A stretch of 64,000 bases of DNA from Micrococcales bacterium. Its GTDB lineage: Bacteria; Actinomycetota; Actinomycetes; Actinomycetales; Dermatophilaceae. The DNA is taken from the NCBI GenBank assembly GCA_021287075.1, contig JAJTBD010000011.1, positions 1-64,000 of the forward strand, given 5' to 3'. Shown piece by piece: positions 19,162-28,697 of the stretch. Every line of letters starts with the position of its first letter. The first letter of the stretch is position 1. The notes below the pieces were generated by a model. The model did not search any database and was not told where the DNA came from. It was given only the letters and a program-made list of their open reading frames with translations. The position numbers and the translations under genes are program-made.

Positions 19162-20160
19162 TCAGGGCTGGGCGGCGGCCCAGGCGGCGACGGCGTCGAC
19201 GCCCTCGCGCCAGGCGAGGCCAGCTGGCTCGAGGGCGCCAGCCACATCCCCGCGCCGGCCGCGGCTGATGCGCGCCATCACGAACTGCGCGGCCTTGGCC
19301 GACTCGGCGGCCGCCTCCAGACGCGCGGCGGCCTCGTCGAGCTCACCCCGTCCGAGCCAGGCGGCGAAGCGCCCGGCGATCTGCGCACACGCGCCGAACT
19401 GCCGGGTGGTGACGAAGGCCAGGTCGTGGAAGCGCTCCGGGTCGCCCTCCGCGAGTCGGGGCAGCTCGGCGGCGAGGAAGGCCGACATCTGCGCCACCTG
19501 GTCCCCGCCGGGCCGCAGCGCCAGGCCCGTGCGCAGCTCGGCCAGCCCCGCGGCATACGCATCGGTGGCCGGCTCGGCGACAAGGCGCACCAGCTCGACA
19601 TAGGGCAGCGGGACCATCGTGACGGCCGGGTCGGCGCTGAGCACGCCGTCGAAGTCCTCGCCCTCGAGCGAGTAGAGCCCGGCGTTGTGCACATAGGTCA
19701 TCGTGCGGGCACCAGGATCACACGACAGCGGGGTGATGCTCGTCTTGACGTGATCGGCGCGATAGCTCGTGCCGGCCGTGTCGGGCAGCCACCAGGCGTC
19801 GGTCTCGAAGGAGACCAGGCGCCCGGCGGCAAGGTGGTCGACGACGTGCTCGACGAGCGGCCGCCACGGGGTCATCTCGACGACGTCGAGCCCGGCCACC
19901 CGGCGCAGCTGCGTCAGGTCGGGCTTGAGCGTCAGCCAGGCATCACCGAGGAAGCCCGCCGCGAAGGCGCCGGCACCGAGCGGCTCGGCGGGCAGGCCCA
20001 GCCGGTGGACGAGCTCGATCCACAGGTCGAGCGCGCAGTTGGTCTCGGGCCAGGGGGCGCTCTCGCCGTGGAAGGTGTGGGCCTCCCGCGGCGTCAGCGC
20101 CACCTCGATCCGCTCGCGCAGGTCCCTCGTCGCCGGCTCGTTCACCACTGCCTCCGTCAC
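19162..20160 (-). CDS. DUF1839 family protein
   Basis: The 332-residue protein matches DUF1839 by ETNCALDLWIELVHRLGL near the N-terminus, then DVVEMTPWRPLVEHV, FETDAWWLPDTAGTSYR, KTSITP and HNAGLYSLEGEDFDGV. No catalytic function is established for the family; the conserved Cys near residue 35 and the His residues are suggestive of a transferase or protease-like fold, which is inference. DUF1839 is recurrently found beside amino acid:[carrier protein] ligases. GTG 20160 overlaps the ligase stop as GTGA. Confidence 0.85.
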   Translation of the reverse strand: MTEAVVNEPATRDLRERIEVALTPREAHTFHGESAPWPETNCALDLWIELVHRLGLPAEPLGAGAFAAGFLGDAWLTLKPDLTQLRRVAGLDVVEMTPWRPLVEHVVDHLAAGRLVSFETDAWWLPDTAGTSYRADHVKTSITPLSCDPGARTMTYVHNAGLYSLEGEDFDGVLSADPAVTMVPLPYVELVRLVAEPATDAYAAGLAELRTGLALRPGGDQVAQMSAFLAAELPRLAEGDPERFHDLAFVTTRQFGACAQIAGRFAAWLGRGELDEAAARLEAAAESAKAAQFVMARISRGRRGDVAGALEPAGLAWREGVDAVAAWAAAQP

Positions 20161-21053
20161 AGCCCCAGCCGCTTGCGCACCTCGGCCGGCCACTCGCTGG
20201 TGGCCATGCCGTGACGGGCGAGCAGGGCGATCGTGGTGCGCTCCAGGCCGATCCCGGCGCAGCTGGTGTGGGCCGGCGAGCCGTCGGTCAGGGTGATGCC
20301 GAAGTTCTCGCCGAAATGGCTGCGGTGCGCATTGCCGGACGCGATGGCGGTCGGGCTCTCGCCCGCCACGAGCGAGAGCACCTCGAACTTGAGGGCCTCC
20401 TCGCGCTGGCCGCTGGCGAGCATCCGGCCCGCGCGCCCGAAGAAGGGATCGTTGGCGACGTCGACCTCGACCTCGAGGCCGAGGCCCCGGAGCAGGTCGA
20501 CGAGCTTGCCCAGCCACAGCTCACGGTGCTCGATGGCACCGTCGGGCTCCCCGGCATACACCTGCTCGTGCATGCGGAAGGTGACCATCCGCAGCGGGTC
20601 CTCCTCGGACTCGTGACGGAAGCAGTGCGCCATCAGGTCGAAGCGGCGCGGCTGCGGCAGGCCGCCCGCGAGCATCGGATAGAGCGGGTGACAGCCGGCC
20701 GGGACCATCATCAGCTCGGAGGGGTGGAGGTGCTCGTGCCACTCGCCGCCGGCGACCTGGGTCGCGACCATCGCGCGGTGGTCCTTGTCGGTGCCCGAGA
20801 AGACGTGCAGCGCACCCGCCAGCTGCGGGAAGGACTCCAGGTAGTCGGTCTTGAGCCAGGACCCGACGGGCACGACCGGCGGGAACTGGACGACCTCGGC
20901 CGGCTGCTCCCGCAGACCCCGGAAGGCCTGCGAGACACCGGTGAGGATCGCCTCGAACTCACCGCTGCGGCCATAGACGCCCGGCACGCCGGACGGGATC
21001 TGGTGGCCGGCCTCGACGAGCCGCGTCGCCAGCTCCGCACGGGTGGGCGTCAT
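20157..21053 (-). CDS. Amino acid:[carrier protein] ligase (SerRS-like)
   Basis: This 298-residue protein is a shortened class II aminoacyl-tRNA synthetase catalytic core lacking the tRNA-binding arm. Motif 2 lies in HCFRHESEEDPLRMVTFRMH and motif 3 is CAGIGLERTTIALL. Candidate zinc ligands by analogy to atypical SerRS are the Cys in PAGCHPLYP, the Glu in RMHEQVY and the Cys in HTSCAGIG. Characterised homologues from Bradyrhizobium and Agrobacterium activate glycine or alanine and load it on the phosphopantetheine of a small carrier protein instead of tRNA. The adjacent acyl carrier protein gene supports this role. It is coupled by ATGA and GTGA overlaps to both neighbours. Confidence 0.88.
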   Translation of the reverse strand: MTPTRAELATRLVEAGHQIPSGVPGVYGRSGEFEAILTGVSQAFRGLREQPAEVVQFPPVVPVGSWLKTDYLESFPQLAGALHVFSGTDKDHRAMVATQVAGGEWHEHLHPSELMMVPAGCHPLYPMLAGGLPQPRRFDLMAHCFRHESEEDPLRMVTFRMHEQVYAGEPDGAIEHRELWLGKLVDLLRGLGLEVEVDVANDPFFGRAGRMLASGQREEALKFEVLSLVAGESPTAIASGNAHRSHFGENFGITLTDGSPAHTSCAGIGLERTTIALLARHGMATSEWPAEVRKRLGL

Positions 21054-22207
21054 GGTGTCCGGCTCCTGCGGACCAGCTCCATGCTGGCGCTGTTGAGCAG
21101 GATGCGGTCGTTGTTGACCATCACCTCGGCCCCGTGCGCGTCGCGCAGCAGCCGGCTCATGCTGTAGGGGGTGTTGTTGCGGTAGCCGGCGATGCCGAGG
21201 ATCAGCATCGCCCGGTTGACGACGTCGACGACCGCGGTGGAGGAGGCGATCTTGAGGCCGTTCATGGCCAGGGCGAAGCCCATCCTCTCCAGCTCGTCGC
21301 TGCCGGGCTCGATGGAGTCGAACTCCTCGGCGGCCTGGTGCACGCGGGCGGCGAAGCTGTCGACCGCGATGTTGAGCTCGGCGAGCCGGCTGGCCGAGGG
21401 CGGGGTCACGCCTGGGGTGCGGCGGGCGGCATGCTGCACGAAGGTGCGGCATTTCTCGGCGGCTGTGAGCGCCAGCCCGAGCCAGACCGAGGACCACAGG
21501 ATGTGCGAGGCGGGCAGCATCGTGTGGGCCGAGATCGTGGCGAAGGGCACCGGCAGGATGGCGTCCTGGCTGGCGTGCACGGTGGCGATGAAGCCGGGGG
21601 AGCAGGTGCCCCGGAAGCCCATCGTGTCCCAGTCGTTGGTGGGCTCGAGGGTGAGGGTGTCCTTCTCGGCGAAGACGAGGACCTGATCGTTGGCGGCCGC
21701 CTCGGGATTGGCCCGCGCGGTGAGCAGCAGCAGATCGGCGTAGTCGCCGTAGGAGATCACCGGAGCGTTCTTGACAAGGGTGAAGCTGCCGTCCTCGGCC
21801 GGCTCGACCGCGCAGGTGGAGCTGCGGGTGTCACCACCGGTGCTGATCTCGGTGGTGGCGGACGCCACCAGCAGCTGCCCCTCGGCGATGCGGCGGCAGC
21901 GCTCGCGGAAGGCGTCGGTGTCGCCGTGGCGGACCAGACCGGCGATCTGGTTGTGGTGCATCGCGAAGATCATGCCGGTGCTGCCGCACCCGCCCGCGAT
22001 GACCTCGCAGACGGCCCCGACCTCGCGGATGGTGCGGCCCTCGCCGCCCAGCTCGGTCGGGATGAGCAGCCCGAGGAGGCGCTGCTCGCGGACCGCGTCC
22101 ATCGCCTCCTGCGGGAAGCGTCCCTCAGTGTCGACGGAGGAGGCGTGCTCGGCGGCGCCGGCGGCGACGGCCTTGGCGCGCTGGATCAGCTCAGGGTCGA
22201 TGCGCAT
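21050..22207 (-). CDS. Acyl-CoA dehydrogenase-like flavoprotein
   Basis: The 385-residue protein has the acyl-CoA dehydrogenase fold: an N-terminal helical domain (LLGLLIPTELGGEGRT), a middle FAD/substrate beta domain (ATTEISTGGD; DWDTMGFRGTCS) and a C-terminal helical domain with ILGIAGYRNN and the SMSRLLRDAHGAEVM motif. Given its neighbours, the substrate is probably an aminoacyl or acyl group on the carrier protein, oxidised or hydroxylated, rather than a fatty acyl-CoA; this is inference. The gene overlaps the carrier protein gene by one base and the ligase gene by four. Confidence 0.87.
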   Translation of the reverse strand: MRIDPELIQRAKAVAAGAAEHASSVDTEGRFPQEAMDAVREQRLLGLLIPTELGGEGRTIREVGAVCEVIAGGCGSTGMIFAMHHNQIAGLVRHGDTDAFRERCRRIAEGQLLVASATTEISTGGDTRSSTCAVEPAEDGSFTLVKNAPVISYGDYADLLLLTARANPEAAANDQVLVFAEKDTLTLEPTNDWDTMGFRGTCSPGFIATVHASQDAILPVPFATISAHTMLPASHILWSSVWLGLALTAAEKCRTFVQHAARRTPGVTPPSASRLAELNIAVDSFAARVHQAAEEFDSIEPGSDELERMGFALAMNGLKIASSTAVVDVVNRAMLILGIAGYRNNTPYSMSRLLRDAHGAEVMVNNDRILLNSASMELVRRSRTP

Positions 22208-22449
22208 CACTGGGCCAGCCCCTCGACGGCCTCGCGGATCGCGCTCACCGAGGCAAAGGTCTGCCGACGCAGCAGCTCCTCGGGGAACTCGATGTCGAAG
22301 GCGTCCTCCAGCGCCAGCATCACATTCACGCTGGCGTGCGAGGTCATCCCCGCAGCATAGAGGTCGTCGTCGGCGCCGATGGTGGTGGCGTCGACGCCGA
22401 GCTTGGCGTGCTGGGAGAGCACGTCGCGGATCGTCTCCTCCGAGGTCAT
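22207..22449 (-). CDS. Acyl carrier protein
   Basis: The 80-residue acidic protein has the four-helix carrier fold. The phosphopantetheine attachment Ser lies in the DLYAAGMTSHASVNVML segment, where the usual DSL is replaced by MTSH, as in carrier proteins paired with amino acid:[carrier protein] ligases. It is not the fatty-acid-synthesis ACP. A dedicated holo-ACP synthase gene overlaps its start. Confidence 0.9.
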   Translation of the reverse strand: MTSEETIRDVLSQHAKLGVDATTIGADDDLYAAGMTSHASVNVMLALEDAFDIEFPEELLRRQTFASVSAIREAVEGLAQ

Positions 22450-22862
22450 GTGAGTCCTTCCAGGGTTGGGGTGTGCGAGGTCGATGGGGTCGCGGTGGCC
22501 AGGGCGACCGCCACGGCGATGGGGCCGGTGCGGGCCCAGCTGAGGCTGATGTCGGTGATCTGCCGTCGGGCGCCGAGGTCGGCGGCCCGGCCGTGCAGGC
22601 GCACCGTCGGCGGGGTGTGGTCGGCGTGGACCTCGATGTCGGTCCACGGCAGCGGGGTGGCCGGCGGCCAGGCGAGCGCCTTGGCCACTGCCTCCTTGGC
22701 GGCAAAGAGCTCCGCGAGGCCGGCGGCGCCCGCACCCTGACGGGCCTCGGCCGCGGTGAAGACCCGGGCGAGGTAGCGGTCGCCGAAGCGCCCCACGCTC
22801 TGGGCGATGTCGTCGGCGGAGGCGACGTCGGTGCCGACGCCGATGACGCGCGTGCCCTGCAT
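22446..22862 (-). CDS. Holo-[acyl-carrier-protein] synthase (AcpS type)
   Basis: The 138-residue protein is a small AcpS-type 4'-phosphopantetheinyl transferase with the magnesium-binding GVGTDVASADDI N-terminus and the FAAKEAVAKAL motif. It probably activates the carrier protein encoded immediately downstream (ATGA overlap). As the first gene of the operon, it may not be the cell's main AcpS. Confidence 0.88.
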   Translation of the reverse strand: MQGTRVIGVGTDVASADDIAQSVGRFGDRYLARVFTAAEARQGAGAAGLAELFAAKEAVAKALAWPPATPLPWTDIEVHADHTPPTVRLHGRAADLGARRQITDISLSWARTGPIAVAVALATATPSTSHTPTLEGLT

Positions 22863-23009
22863 CGCCCTGCTCCCCCTTCCGCCGGGTCGGTGTCGCCGGC
22901 GTGCCCCTGTCGGAAGTGCATGGACCCCCCATGCGCTCTCCGTGTAGGTGATTCTAGTGCCTCCCGGTGTGTCCGGAGGTACCCCAACTGCGCATTACCC
23001 TTGCTGGTG

Positions 23010-26000
23010 ATGCCCACGCTCTCTGCCCTCGTCAGCCGCGTGCGCGGCATACCCGCTGTCGACGCCGCCCTCCAGACGCTGGGGTCCGGCGCACCCGAGG
23101 TCGACCTCAGCGCCGCTGCGGGCGCCCGCGCGCCGCTCGTGGCCGCCGTCGGCGAGGGCGGGCGCCGCCCGGTGCTGGCGATCACCGCGACCGGGCGAGA
23201 GACCGAGGACCTCGTCAGCGCCCTCCGCTGCCTGGTCGACCCGGCCACGGTCGCCGAGTTCCCGTCGTGGGAGACCCTCCCGCACGAGCGGCTCAGCCCC
23301 CGCAGCGACACCGTCGGCAAGCGGCTGGCCGTGCTCCGGCGGCTGGCCCACCCCGACCCCGATGACCCCGAATACGGCCCGCTCGACATCGTCGTCGCCC
23401 CCGTCCGCGCCGTGCTCCAGCCGATCGCGGCCGGTCTTGGCGAGCTGCGCCCAGTGGCGCTGCGGGCCGGCGACGAGGCGCCGATGGAGCAGGTCGTCGC
23501 CGATCTGGCCGCGGCGGCATACGCCCGCACCGACCTGGTCGAGCGCCGCGGTGAGTTCGCCGTGCGCGGCGGCATCCTCGACGTCTTCCCGCCCACAGAG
23601 GACCACCCGGTGCGCGTCGAGTTCTGGGGCGACACGGTCGAGGAGGTGCGGTGGTTCAAGGTCGCCGACCAGCGCAGCCTCGAGGTCGCCGAGCACGGTC
23701 TGTGGGCCCCGCCCTGCCGTGAGGTCCTGCTCACCGACGCCGTCCGGCAGCGGGCCGCCGATCTCGCCGACCGGCTGCCCGGCGCGGCCGACCTGCTCCA
23801 CAAGCTTGCGGCCGGCATCGCCGTGGAGGGCATGGAGTCGCTCGCCCCCGCGCTCGTCGACGGCATGGAGTCGCTGCTGGACACGCTGCGGCCGGGCACC
23901 GCCCTGGTCGTCTGCGATCCCGAGCGCGTGCGCACCCGCTCCCATGATCTGGTGGCCACCAGCCAGGAGTTCCTCGAGGCGGGCTGGGCCAATGCCGCCT
24001 CGGGCAACTCGGTCCCGATCGACCTCCAGGGCATCCTCGGCAGCGCGTCCTTCTGGACCCTCGCCCAGCTGCGCGAGCATGCCCGCGACATCGACCTGCC
24101 GTGGGTGGACGTGACCCCCTTTGCCGTCGATCTGGAGACCGTCGACGACACGGTGTTCGGCACGGGCATCGAGGAGGCCCCGCGCTACCGCGGCAGCACC
24201 GCCGACGCGGTCGCCGACGTGCAGCGCTGGGCGGCCGACGGATGGACCGTGGCCGTGGTCACCGACGGCCCGGGCCTGGCCAAGCGCGTGAGCGAGGTGC
24301 TCTCCGGTGAGGGCGTCGCGGCCCGCGTCACCGGCGATCTCGACGGCCTTGCGCCCGGAGTCGTCGACGTCACCACTGGCTCCCTGAGTGCCGGATTCCT
24401 CTGTCCTGCACAGCATCTCGCCGTCCTGTCCGAGTCAGACCTCACCGGCCAGCCGGGGCAGGCCGGCTCCACCCGTGACATGCGGCGTATGCCGTCTCGG
24501 CGCCGCAACCAGGTCGACCCCCTCCAGCTGCGGCCGGGTGATTTCGTGGTCCACGAGCAGCATGGCGTGGGCGCCTTCGTGGAGCTGATGCAGCGGACGA
24601 TCGGCGGGGCCACCCGCGAGTACCTCGTCATCGAGTACGCGCCGTCCAAGCGCGGCCAGCCGGGCGACCGGCTCTTCGTGCCGACCGACCAGCTCGACCA
24701 GGTCACCCGCTATGTCGGCGGGGAGCAGCCGGCGCTCAACAAGATGGGCGGCAGCGACTGGCACAAGACCAAGACCAAGGCGCGCCGCCATGTGCGACAG
24801 ATCGCGGCCGAGCTGATCCAGCTCTACAGCGCGCGGCAGGCCACCAAGGGCCACGCCTTCGGCCCCGACACCCCGTGGCAGCGGGAGCTCGAGGACGCCT
24901 TCGCCTATGTCGAGACCCCCGACCAGCTCTCGTCCATCGACGAGGTCAAGGCCGACATGGAGAAGGAGGTCCCGATGGACCGCCTGATCTGTGGCGATGT
25001 CGGCTATGGCAAGACCGAGATCGCGGTGCGGGCCGCCTTCAAGGCGATCCAGGACGGCCGGCAGGTCGCGATCCTGGTGCCCACGACGCTGCTCGTGCAG
25101 CAGCACTACCAGACCTTCTCCGAGCGCTACGCGCAGTTCCCCGTGGTGGTCAAGGCCCTCTCGCGCTTCCAGAGCGCCAAGGAGTCCAAGGAGGTCCTCG
25201 AGGGGGTCTCCGACGGCTCCGTCGACCTCGTGATCGGCACCCACCGGCTGCTCTCGGGCGAGGTCCGCTTCAAGAACCTCGGGCTGGTCGTCATCGACGA
25301 GGAGCAGCGCTTCGGCGTCGAGCACAAGGAGCAGCTCAAGCAGATGCGCACGGCCGTGGACGTCCTCGCGATGTCGGCCACGCCGATCCCGCGCACCCTC
25401 GAGATGGCCGTGACCGGGATCCGCGAGATGTCCACTCTTGCAACGCCGCCCGAGGAGCGCCATCCCGTCCTGACCTATGTCGGGGCCTATGACGAGAAGC
25501 AGATCACCGCGGCCATCCGCCGGGAGCTGCTGCGCGAGGGGCAGGTCTTCCTCGTGCACAACAAGGTCGCCACCATCGAGAAGGCCGCGGCGCGCATCCG
25601 TGAGCTCGTGCCCGAGGCCCGGGTCGCCACCGCCCACGGCAAGATGGGCGAGCAGCGGCTCGAGCAGGTCGTGGTCGACTTCTGGGAGCGGCGCTTCGAC
25701 GTGCTGGTCTGCACCACGATCGTCGAGACAGGGCTCGACATCTCCAACGCCAACACCCTCATCGTCGAGCGCGCCGACATGCTCGGCCTCAGCCAGCTCC
25801 ATCAGCTGCGCGGCCGCGTCGGTCGTGGCCGGGAGCGGGCCTACTCCTACTTCCTCTATCCCCCGGAGAAGCCGCTGACGGAGACGGCCCATGACCGGCT
25901 CCAGACGATCGCGAGCCATGCCGACCTGGGCGCCGGGATGCAGGTCGCGATGAAGGACCTCGAGATCCGCGGTGCCGGCAACCTCCTCGGCGGCGAGCAG

Positions 26001-26552
26001 TCCGGACACATCGCCGGCGTCGGGTTCGACCTCTATGTGCGCCTCGTCGGGGAGGCCGTCGCGGCATTCCGAGGGGATGAGCAGAGCGGCCCGACCGAGA
26101 TCAAGATCGACCTGCCGGTCGACGGGCACCTGCCGCACGACTACGTGCCGGGGGAGCGGCTCCGACTGGAGGCCTACAAGAAGCTCGCGTCCGTCGAGGA
26201 CGAGGCCCAGCTCGCCGAGATCGTCGAGGAGATCATCGACCGCTACGGTCCGCTCCCGCCCCCCGTCGAGAACCTCGTCGAGGTGGCCCGGCTGCGCACC
26301 GTGGCGCGAGCCGCCGGCATCGGCGACATCTCGGTGCAGGGCCGGCACGTGCGTTTCGGGCCGGTCACCCTGCGCGAGTCCCAGCAGATGCGCCTCCAGC
26401 GGGTCTACAAGGGCTCGCTGGTCAAGGAGGCCCTGCACACGATCCTGGTGCCCATGCCGATCACCGCACCCGTCGGGGGCCGCCCGCTGCGCGACGGGGC
26501 TATCCTCGACTGGGCGCGGCAGCTGATCACGACGGTGCTGGAGCCGGCGTGA
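23010..26552 (+). CDS. mfd: Transcription-repair coupling factor
   Basis: The 1180-residue protein removes RNA polymerase stalled at DNA damage and recruits UvrA. The N-terminal UvrB-like part is followed by a CarD-like RNA polymerase interaction domain (PGDFVVHEQHGVGAFVEL, about residue 510), then the RecG-like motor with Walker A GDVGYGKTE, DEEQRFGVEHK, TTIVETGLDISNAN and QLRGRVGRGRERAYSY, and a C-terminal TRCF domain. ATG 23010 matches family starts; the open frame continues far upstream antisense to the carrier-protein operon and is not coding there. It is divergent from acpS with 147 bp between. Confidence 0.96.
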   Translation: MPTLSALVSRVRGIPAVDAALQTLGSGAPEVDLSAAAGARAPLVAAVGEGGRRPVLAITATGRETEDLVSALRCLVDPATVAEFPSWETLPHERLSPRSDTVGKRLAVLRRLAHPDPDDPEYGPLDIVVAPVRAVLQPIAAGLGELRPVALRAGDEAPMEQVVADLAAAAYARTDLVERRGEFAVRGGILDVFPPTEDHPVRVEFWGDTVEEVRWFKVADQRSLEVAEHGLWAPPCREVLLTDAVRQRAADLADRLPGAADLLHKLAAGIAVEGMESLAPALVDGMESLLDTLRPGTALVVCDPERVRTRSHDLVATSQEFLEAGWANAASGNSVPIDLQGILGSASFWTLAQLREHARDIDLPWVDVTPFAVDLETVDDTVFGTGIEEAPRYRGSTADAVADVQRWAADGWTVAVVTDGPGLAKRVSEVLSGEGVAARVTGDLDGLAPGVVDVTTGSLSAGFLCPAQHLAVLSESDLTGQPGQAGSTRDMRRMPSRRRNQVDPLQLRPGDFVVHEQHGVGAFVELMQRTIGGATREYLVIEYAPSKRGQPGDRLFVPTDQLDQVTRYVGGEQPALNKMGGSDWHKTKTKARRHVRQIAAELIQLYSARQATKGHAFGPDTPWQRELEDAFAYVETPDQLSSIDEVKADMEKEVPMDRLICGDVGYGKTEIAVRAAFKAIQDGRQVAILVPTTLLVQQHYQTFSERYAQFPVVVKALSRFQSAKESKEVLEGVSDGSVDLVIGTHRLLSGEVRFKNLGLVVIDEEQRFGVEHKEQLKQMRTAVDVLAMSATPIPRTLEMAVTGIREMSTLATPPEERHPVLTYVGAYDEKQITAAIRRELLREGQVFLVHNKVATIEKAAARIRELVPEARVATAHGKMGEQRLEQVVVDFWERRFDVLVCTTIVETGLDISNANTLIVERADMLGLSQLHQLRGRVGRGRERAYSYFLYPPEKPLTETAHDRLQTIASHADLGAGMQVAMKDLEIRGAGNLLGGEQSGHIAGVGFDLYVRLVGEAVAAFRGDEQSGPTEIKIDLPVDGHLPHDYVPGERLRLEAYKKLASVEDEAQLAEIVEEIIDRYGPLPPPVENLVEVARLRTVARAAGIGDISVQGRHVRFGPVTLRESQQMRLQRVYKGSLVKEALHTILVPMPITAPVGGRPLRDGAILDWARQLITTVLEPA

Positions 26553-26619
26553 CGGGGGATGCCAGCCGCGAGTGTGCCGACGTGATCCGCAGTCGATGAC
26601 CGATGAGCATGGGGGAGAG

Positions 26620-27750
26620 ATGAGCAGCGCCCGACCGATCCGCGTCGTGCACCTGACGGGGGGAGAGCTGGGGGGAGCAGAGAAGCAGCTGCTCACCCTG
26701 CTGCGTGCCTCGGCTGACCGCACCGAGGCCGAGCAGGCCGCAGGAGGAAGGCCGGTGGAGCACCGGGCCGTCGTCATCCGCAGCGGGCCGCTGGCCGAGG
26801 AGTTCGCCCGGGTCGTCCCGACCGTGGTCGTCGACAAGTCCGGGCCGATCGACCCGGGTTTCGTGCGGGACCTGCGCCATGCCCTCAGCACGGCACGGCC
26901 CGATGTCGTGCAGACCTGGGCCCCCACCCCCAACCTCTGGGGCCCGCTCGTGGGGGCGATGGTCCGCCCCCGCCCGGCCATCGTGATGGCCGAGGTGGGC
27001 CTGGACGAGTGGAAGGGCCGGGTGTTGAAGGCAGCCGACAAGGTCTGCTACGGCCTCAGCGACGCGGTGGTGGGCAATGTCGCCGAGGTGACCCGCACCG
27101 CCGTCCGCCGCGGGGCCGACCCGGGGCGCACGGACACCGTGCTCATGGGAGTCGAGGCCGGGCCGCGCCCGGAGCGCTCGCCCGAGCCCGGTCACGTGCT
27201 GGCCATGGGACGCATCGATTACCGCAAGGGGCACCGCGACCTGCTCGAGGTGTGGCGGTCGGTGGCCGCGCAGCGCCCCGAGGCGCGGCTGACCATCGCC
27301 GGTCCGGCAGTGGCGCCCGAGGAGCGGGAGCTGGAGCGGGAGCTGCGCGAGATCGTCGCCGCCGACCCGGTGCTCGGCGCCTCGGTGCAGTTCGTGGGCC
27401 GGGTCGACCCGGCCGACTGGCTGCCGCGGGCGGCGGTCCTGGTGATCAGCTCGGTCAGCGAAGGCCTGCCCAATGTGCTGATGGAGGCGTATGCCGCGGC
27501 CGTGCCCGTCGTGGCCACCAGCGTCGGGGGCATCCCGGATGTCCTCGTCGACGGCGAGTCCGGGTGGCTCGTGCCACCCGCGCAGCCGGACCTCCTTGCG
27601 GAGGCCCTCGTGGACGCACTGTCGGACCCCGCGGAGGCGGAGCGCCGCGGCTGGGCCGGGCGGGCGGTGGTCGAGCCCCTCACCTTCGCCCACAGTCTCG
27701 ACAACTGGGAGCGCATCTACCGGCGCGTGGCCACGGAGCGTGGACGATGA
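26620..27750 (+). CDS. Glycosyltransferase family 4
   Basis: The 376-residue GT-B glycosyltransferase has an N-terminal RVVHLTGGELGGAEKQL acceptor-side motif, PDVVQTWAP, the donor-side LAMGRIDYRKGH, and the E-x7-E element SEGLPNVLMEAYAAAVPVV. It is the first gene of the right-hand exopolysaccharide block and overlaps the next gene as ATGA. ATG 26620 follows GGGGGAGAG; an upstream ATG at 26596 is possible. Sugar specificity cannot be read. Confidence 0.9.
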   Translation: MSSARPIRVVHLTGGELGGAEKQLLTLLRASADRTEAEQAAGGRPVEHRAVVIRSGPLAEEFARVVPTVVVDKSGPIDPGFVRDLRHALSTARPDVVQTWAPTPNLWGPLVGAMVRPRPAIVMAEVGLDEWKGRVLKAADKVCYGLSDAVVGNVAEVTRTAVRRGADPGRTDTVLMGVEAGPRPERSPEPGHVLAMGRIDYRKGHRDLLEVWRSVAAQRPEARLTIAGPAVAPEERELERELREIVAADPVLGASVQFVGRVDPADWLPRAAVLVISSVSEGLPNVLMEAYAAAVPVVATSVGGIPDVLVDGESGWLVPPAQPDLLAEALVDALSDPAEAERRGWAGRAVVEPLTFAHSLDNWERIYRRVATERGR

Positions 27751-28697
27751 GCCGGCCGCTGGTGTCAGTGGTCATCCCCGCCTACAACTGCGCCGCCACT
27801 CTCGGCGGCGCCCTGACCGGCGCGCTGACCCAGACCTATCCCCACATCGAGGTCGTCGTCGTCAACGACGGCTCCACCGACGAGACCTCGGCGATCGCCC
27901 ACGCGACGCCGGGCGTGCGGGTCATCGACATCCCCAACGGTGGCGTCTCGGCCGCCCGCAACCGCGGCGTCGCCGAGGCGTCCGGCGAGTTCATCGCGGT
28001 CTGCGACTCCGACGACGTCCTGCTGCCGTCACACGTCGAGGCGGCCATGGCCCTGCTCGAGGGTGCTCCGGCGACGCGGGCAGCGGTGTCCTGCAACGCT
28101 TTTGTCCTCGGGCCAGACGGCATCGACCGCCGCCGCACCCTCATGCAGGCCAAGGACCCCAGGCCCGAGGACCAGCGCTATGCGATGTTGCAGTCGCACT
28201 GGACCTCCTATCTGAGCGTGGCGCCGCGTGCCTTCTTCGCCGATGACATCGGCTATGACTCCACCCTGCGTCGGTCCGAGGACTGGGAGCTGTGGATCCG
28301 GCGCCTCTTCCAGGGGTGGGTCGTGGTCCGCCAGGCCACGCCGACGGCGCTCTACCGCGTCACCGCCGGATCGCTCAGCTCCGACCGCGGGCTGATGACG
28401 GACTCCGAGGACGAGGTGATGCGTAGGGTGGTCCAGGACTACCAGGGCCGTCTCACCCCGCGGGAGGCCGCCTACCTCGAGCGGCGGCTCGCCCTGGGCT
28501 CACCACTGGGCCTGGCCGCCGAGGCCGATGCCGCTCTCGCCCGCGGCGACGCCGAGACCGCGCGGCGTCGGATGTCCGAGGCCGCCGAGCTCGTGCCCCG
28601 CGAGACCAAGGTGGTCGCCAAGGCCAGGATCCTCCGCGCCCCCGGCGGCGCCGCGGCGCTGCGCTGGGTCGACCGCCGGCGGCATACGCCCTCCTAG
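27747..28697 (+). CDS. Glycosyltransferase family 2
   Basis: The 316-residue GT-A enzyme begins with VSVVIPAYNCAATLGGAL, has VVVNDGSTDETS, GVSAARNRGVAEASG and the metal-binding CDSDD motif, then RRSEDWELWIR for the acceptor side. The last 90 residues are Arg/Ala-rich and helical. It is translationally coupled to the preceding GT4. Its stop codon overlaps the convergent acetyltransferase stop by three bases (CTAG). Confidence 0.92.
   Translation: MSRPLVSVVIPAYNCAATLGGALTGALTQTYPHIEVVVVNDGSTDETSAIAHATPGVRVIDIPNGGVSAARNRGVAEASGEFIAVCDSDDVLLPSHVEAAMALLEGAPATRAAVSCNAFVLGPDGIDRRRTLMQAKDPRPEDQRYAMLQSHWTSYLSVAPRAFFADDIGYDSTLRRSEDWELWIRRLFQGWVVVRQATPTALYRVTAGSLSSDRGLMTDSEDEVMRRVVQDYQGRLTPREAAYLERRLALGSPLGLAAEADAALARGDAETARRRMSEAAELVPRETKVVAKARILRAPGGAAALRWVDRRRHTPS

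Noticed and set aside
16659..19268. An 869-codon plus-strand frame.
   Set aside because: It is antisense to the GH2 gene, which has clear domain motifs; the plus frame has none.
21771..23009. N-terminal extension of mfd by 413 codons.
   Set aside because: The stretch is antisense to the carrier-protein operon, and known Mfd proteins start at the ATG 23010 position.
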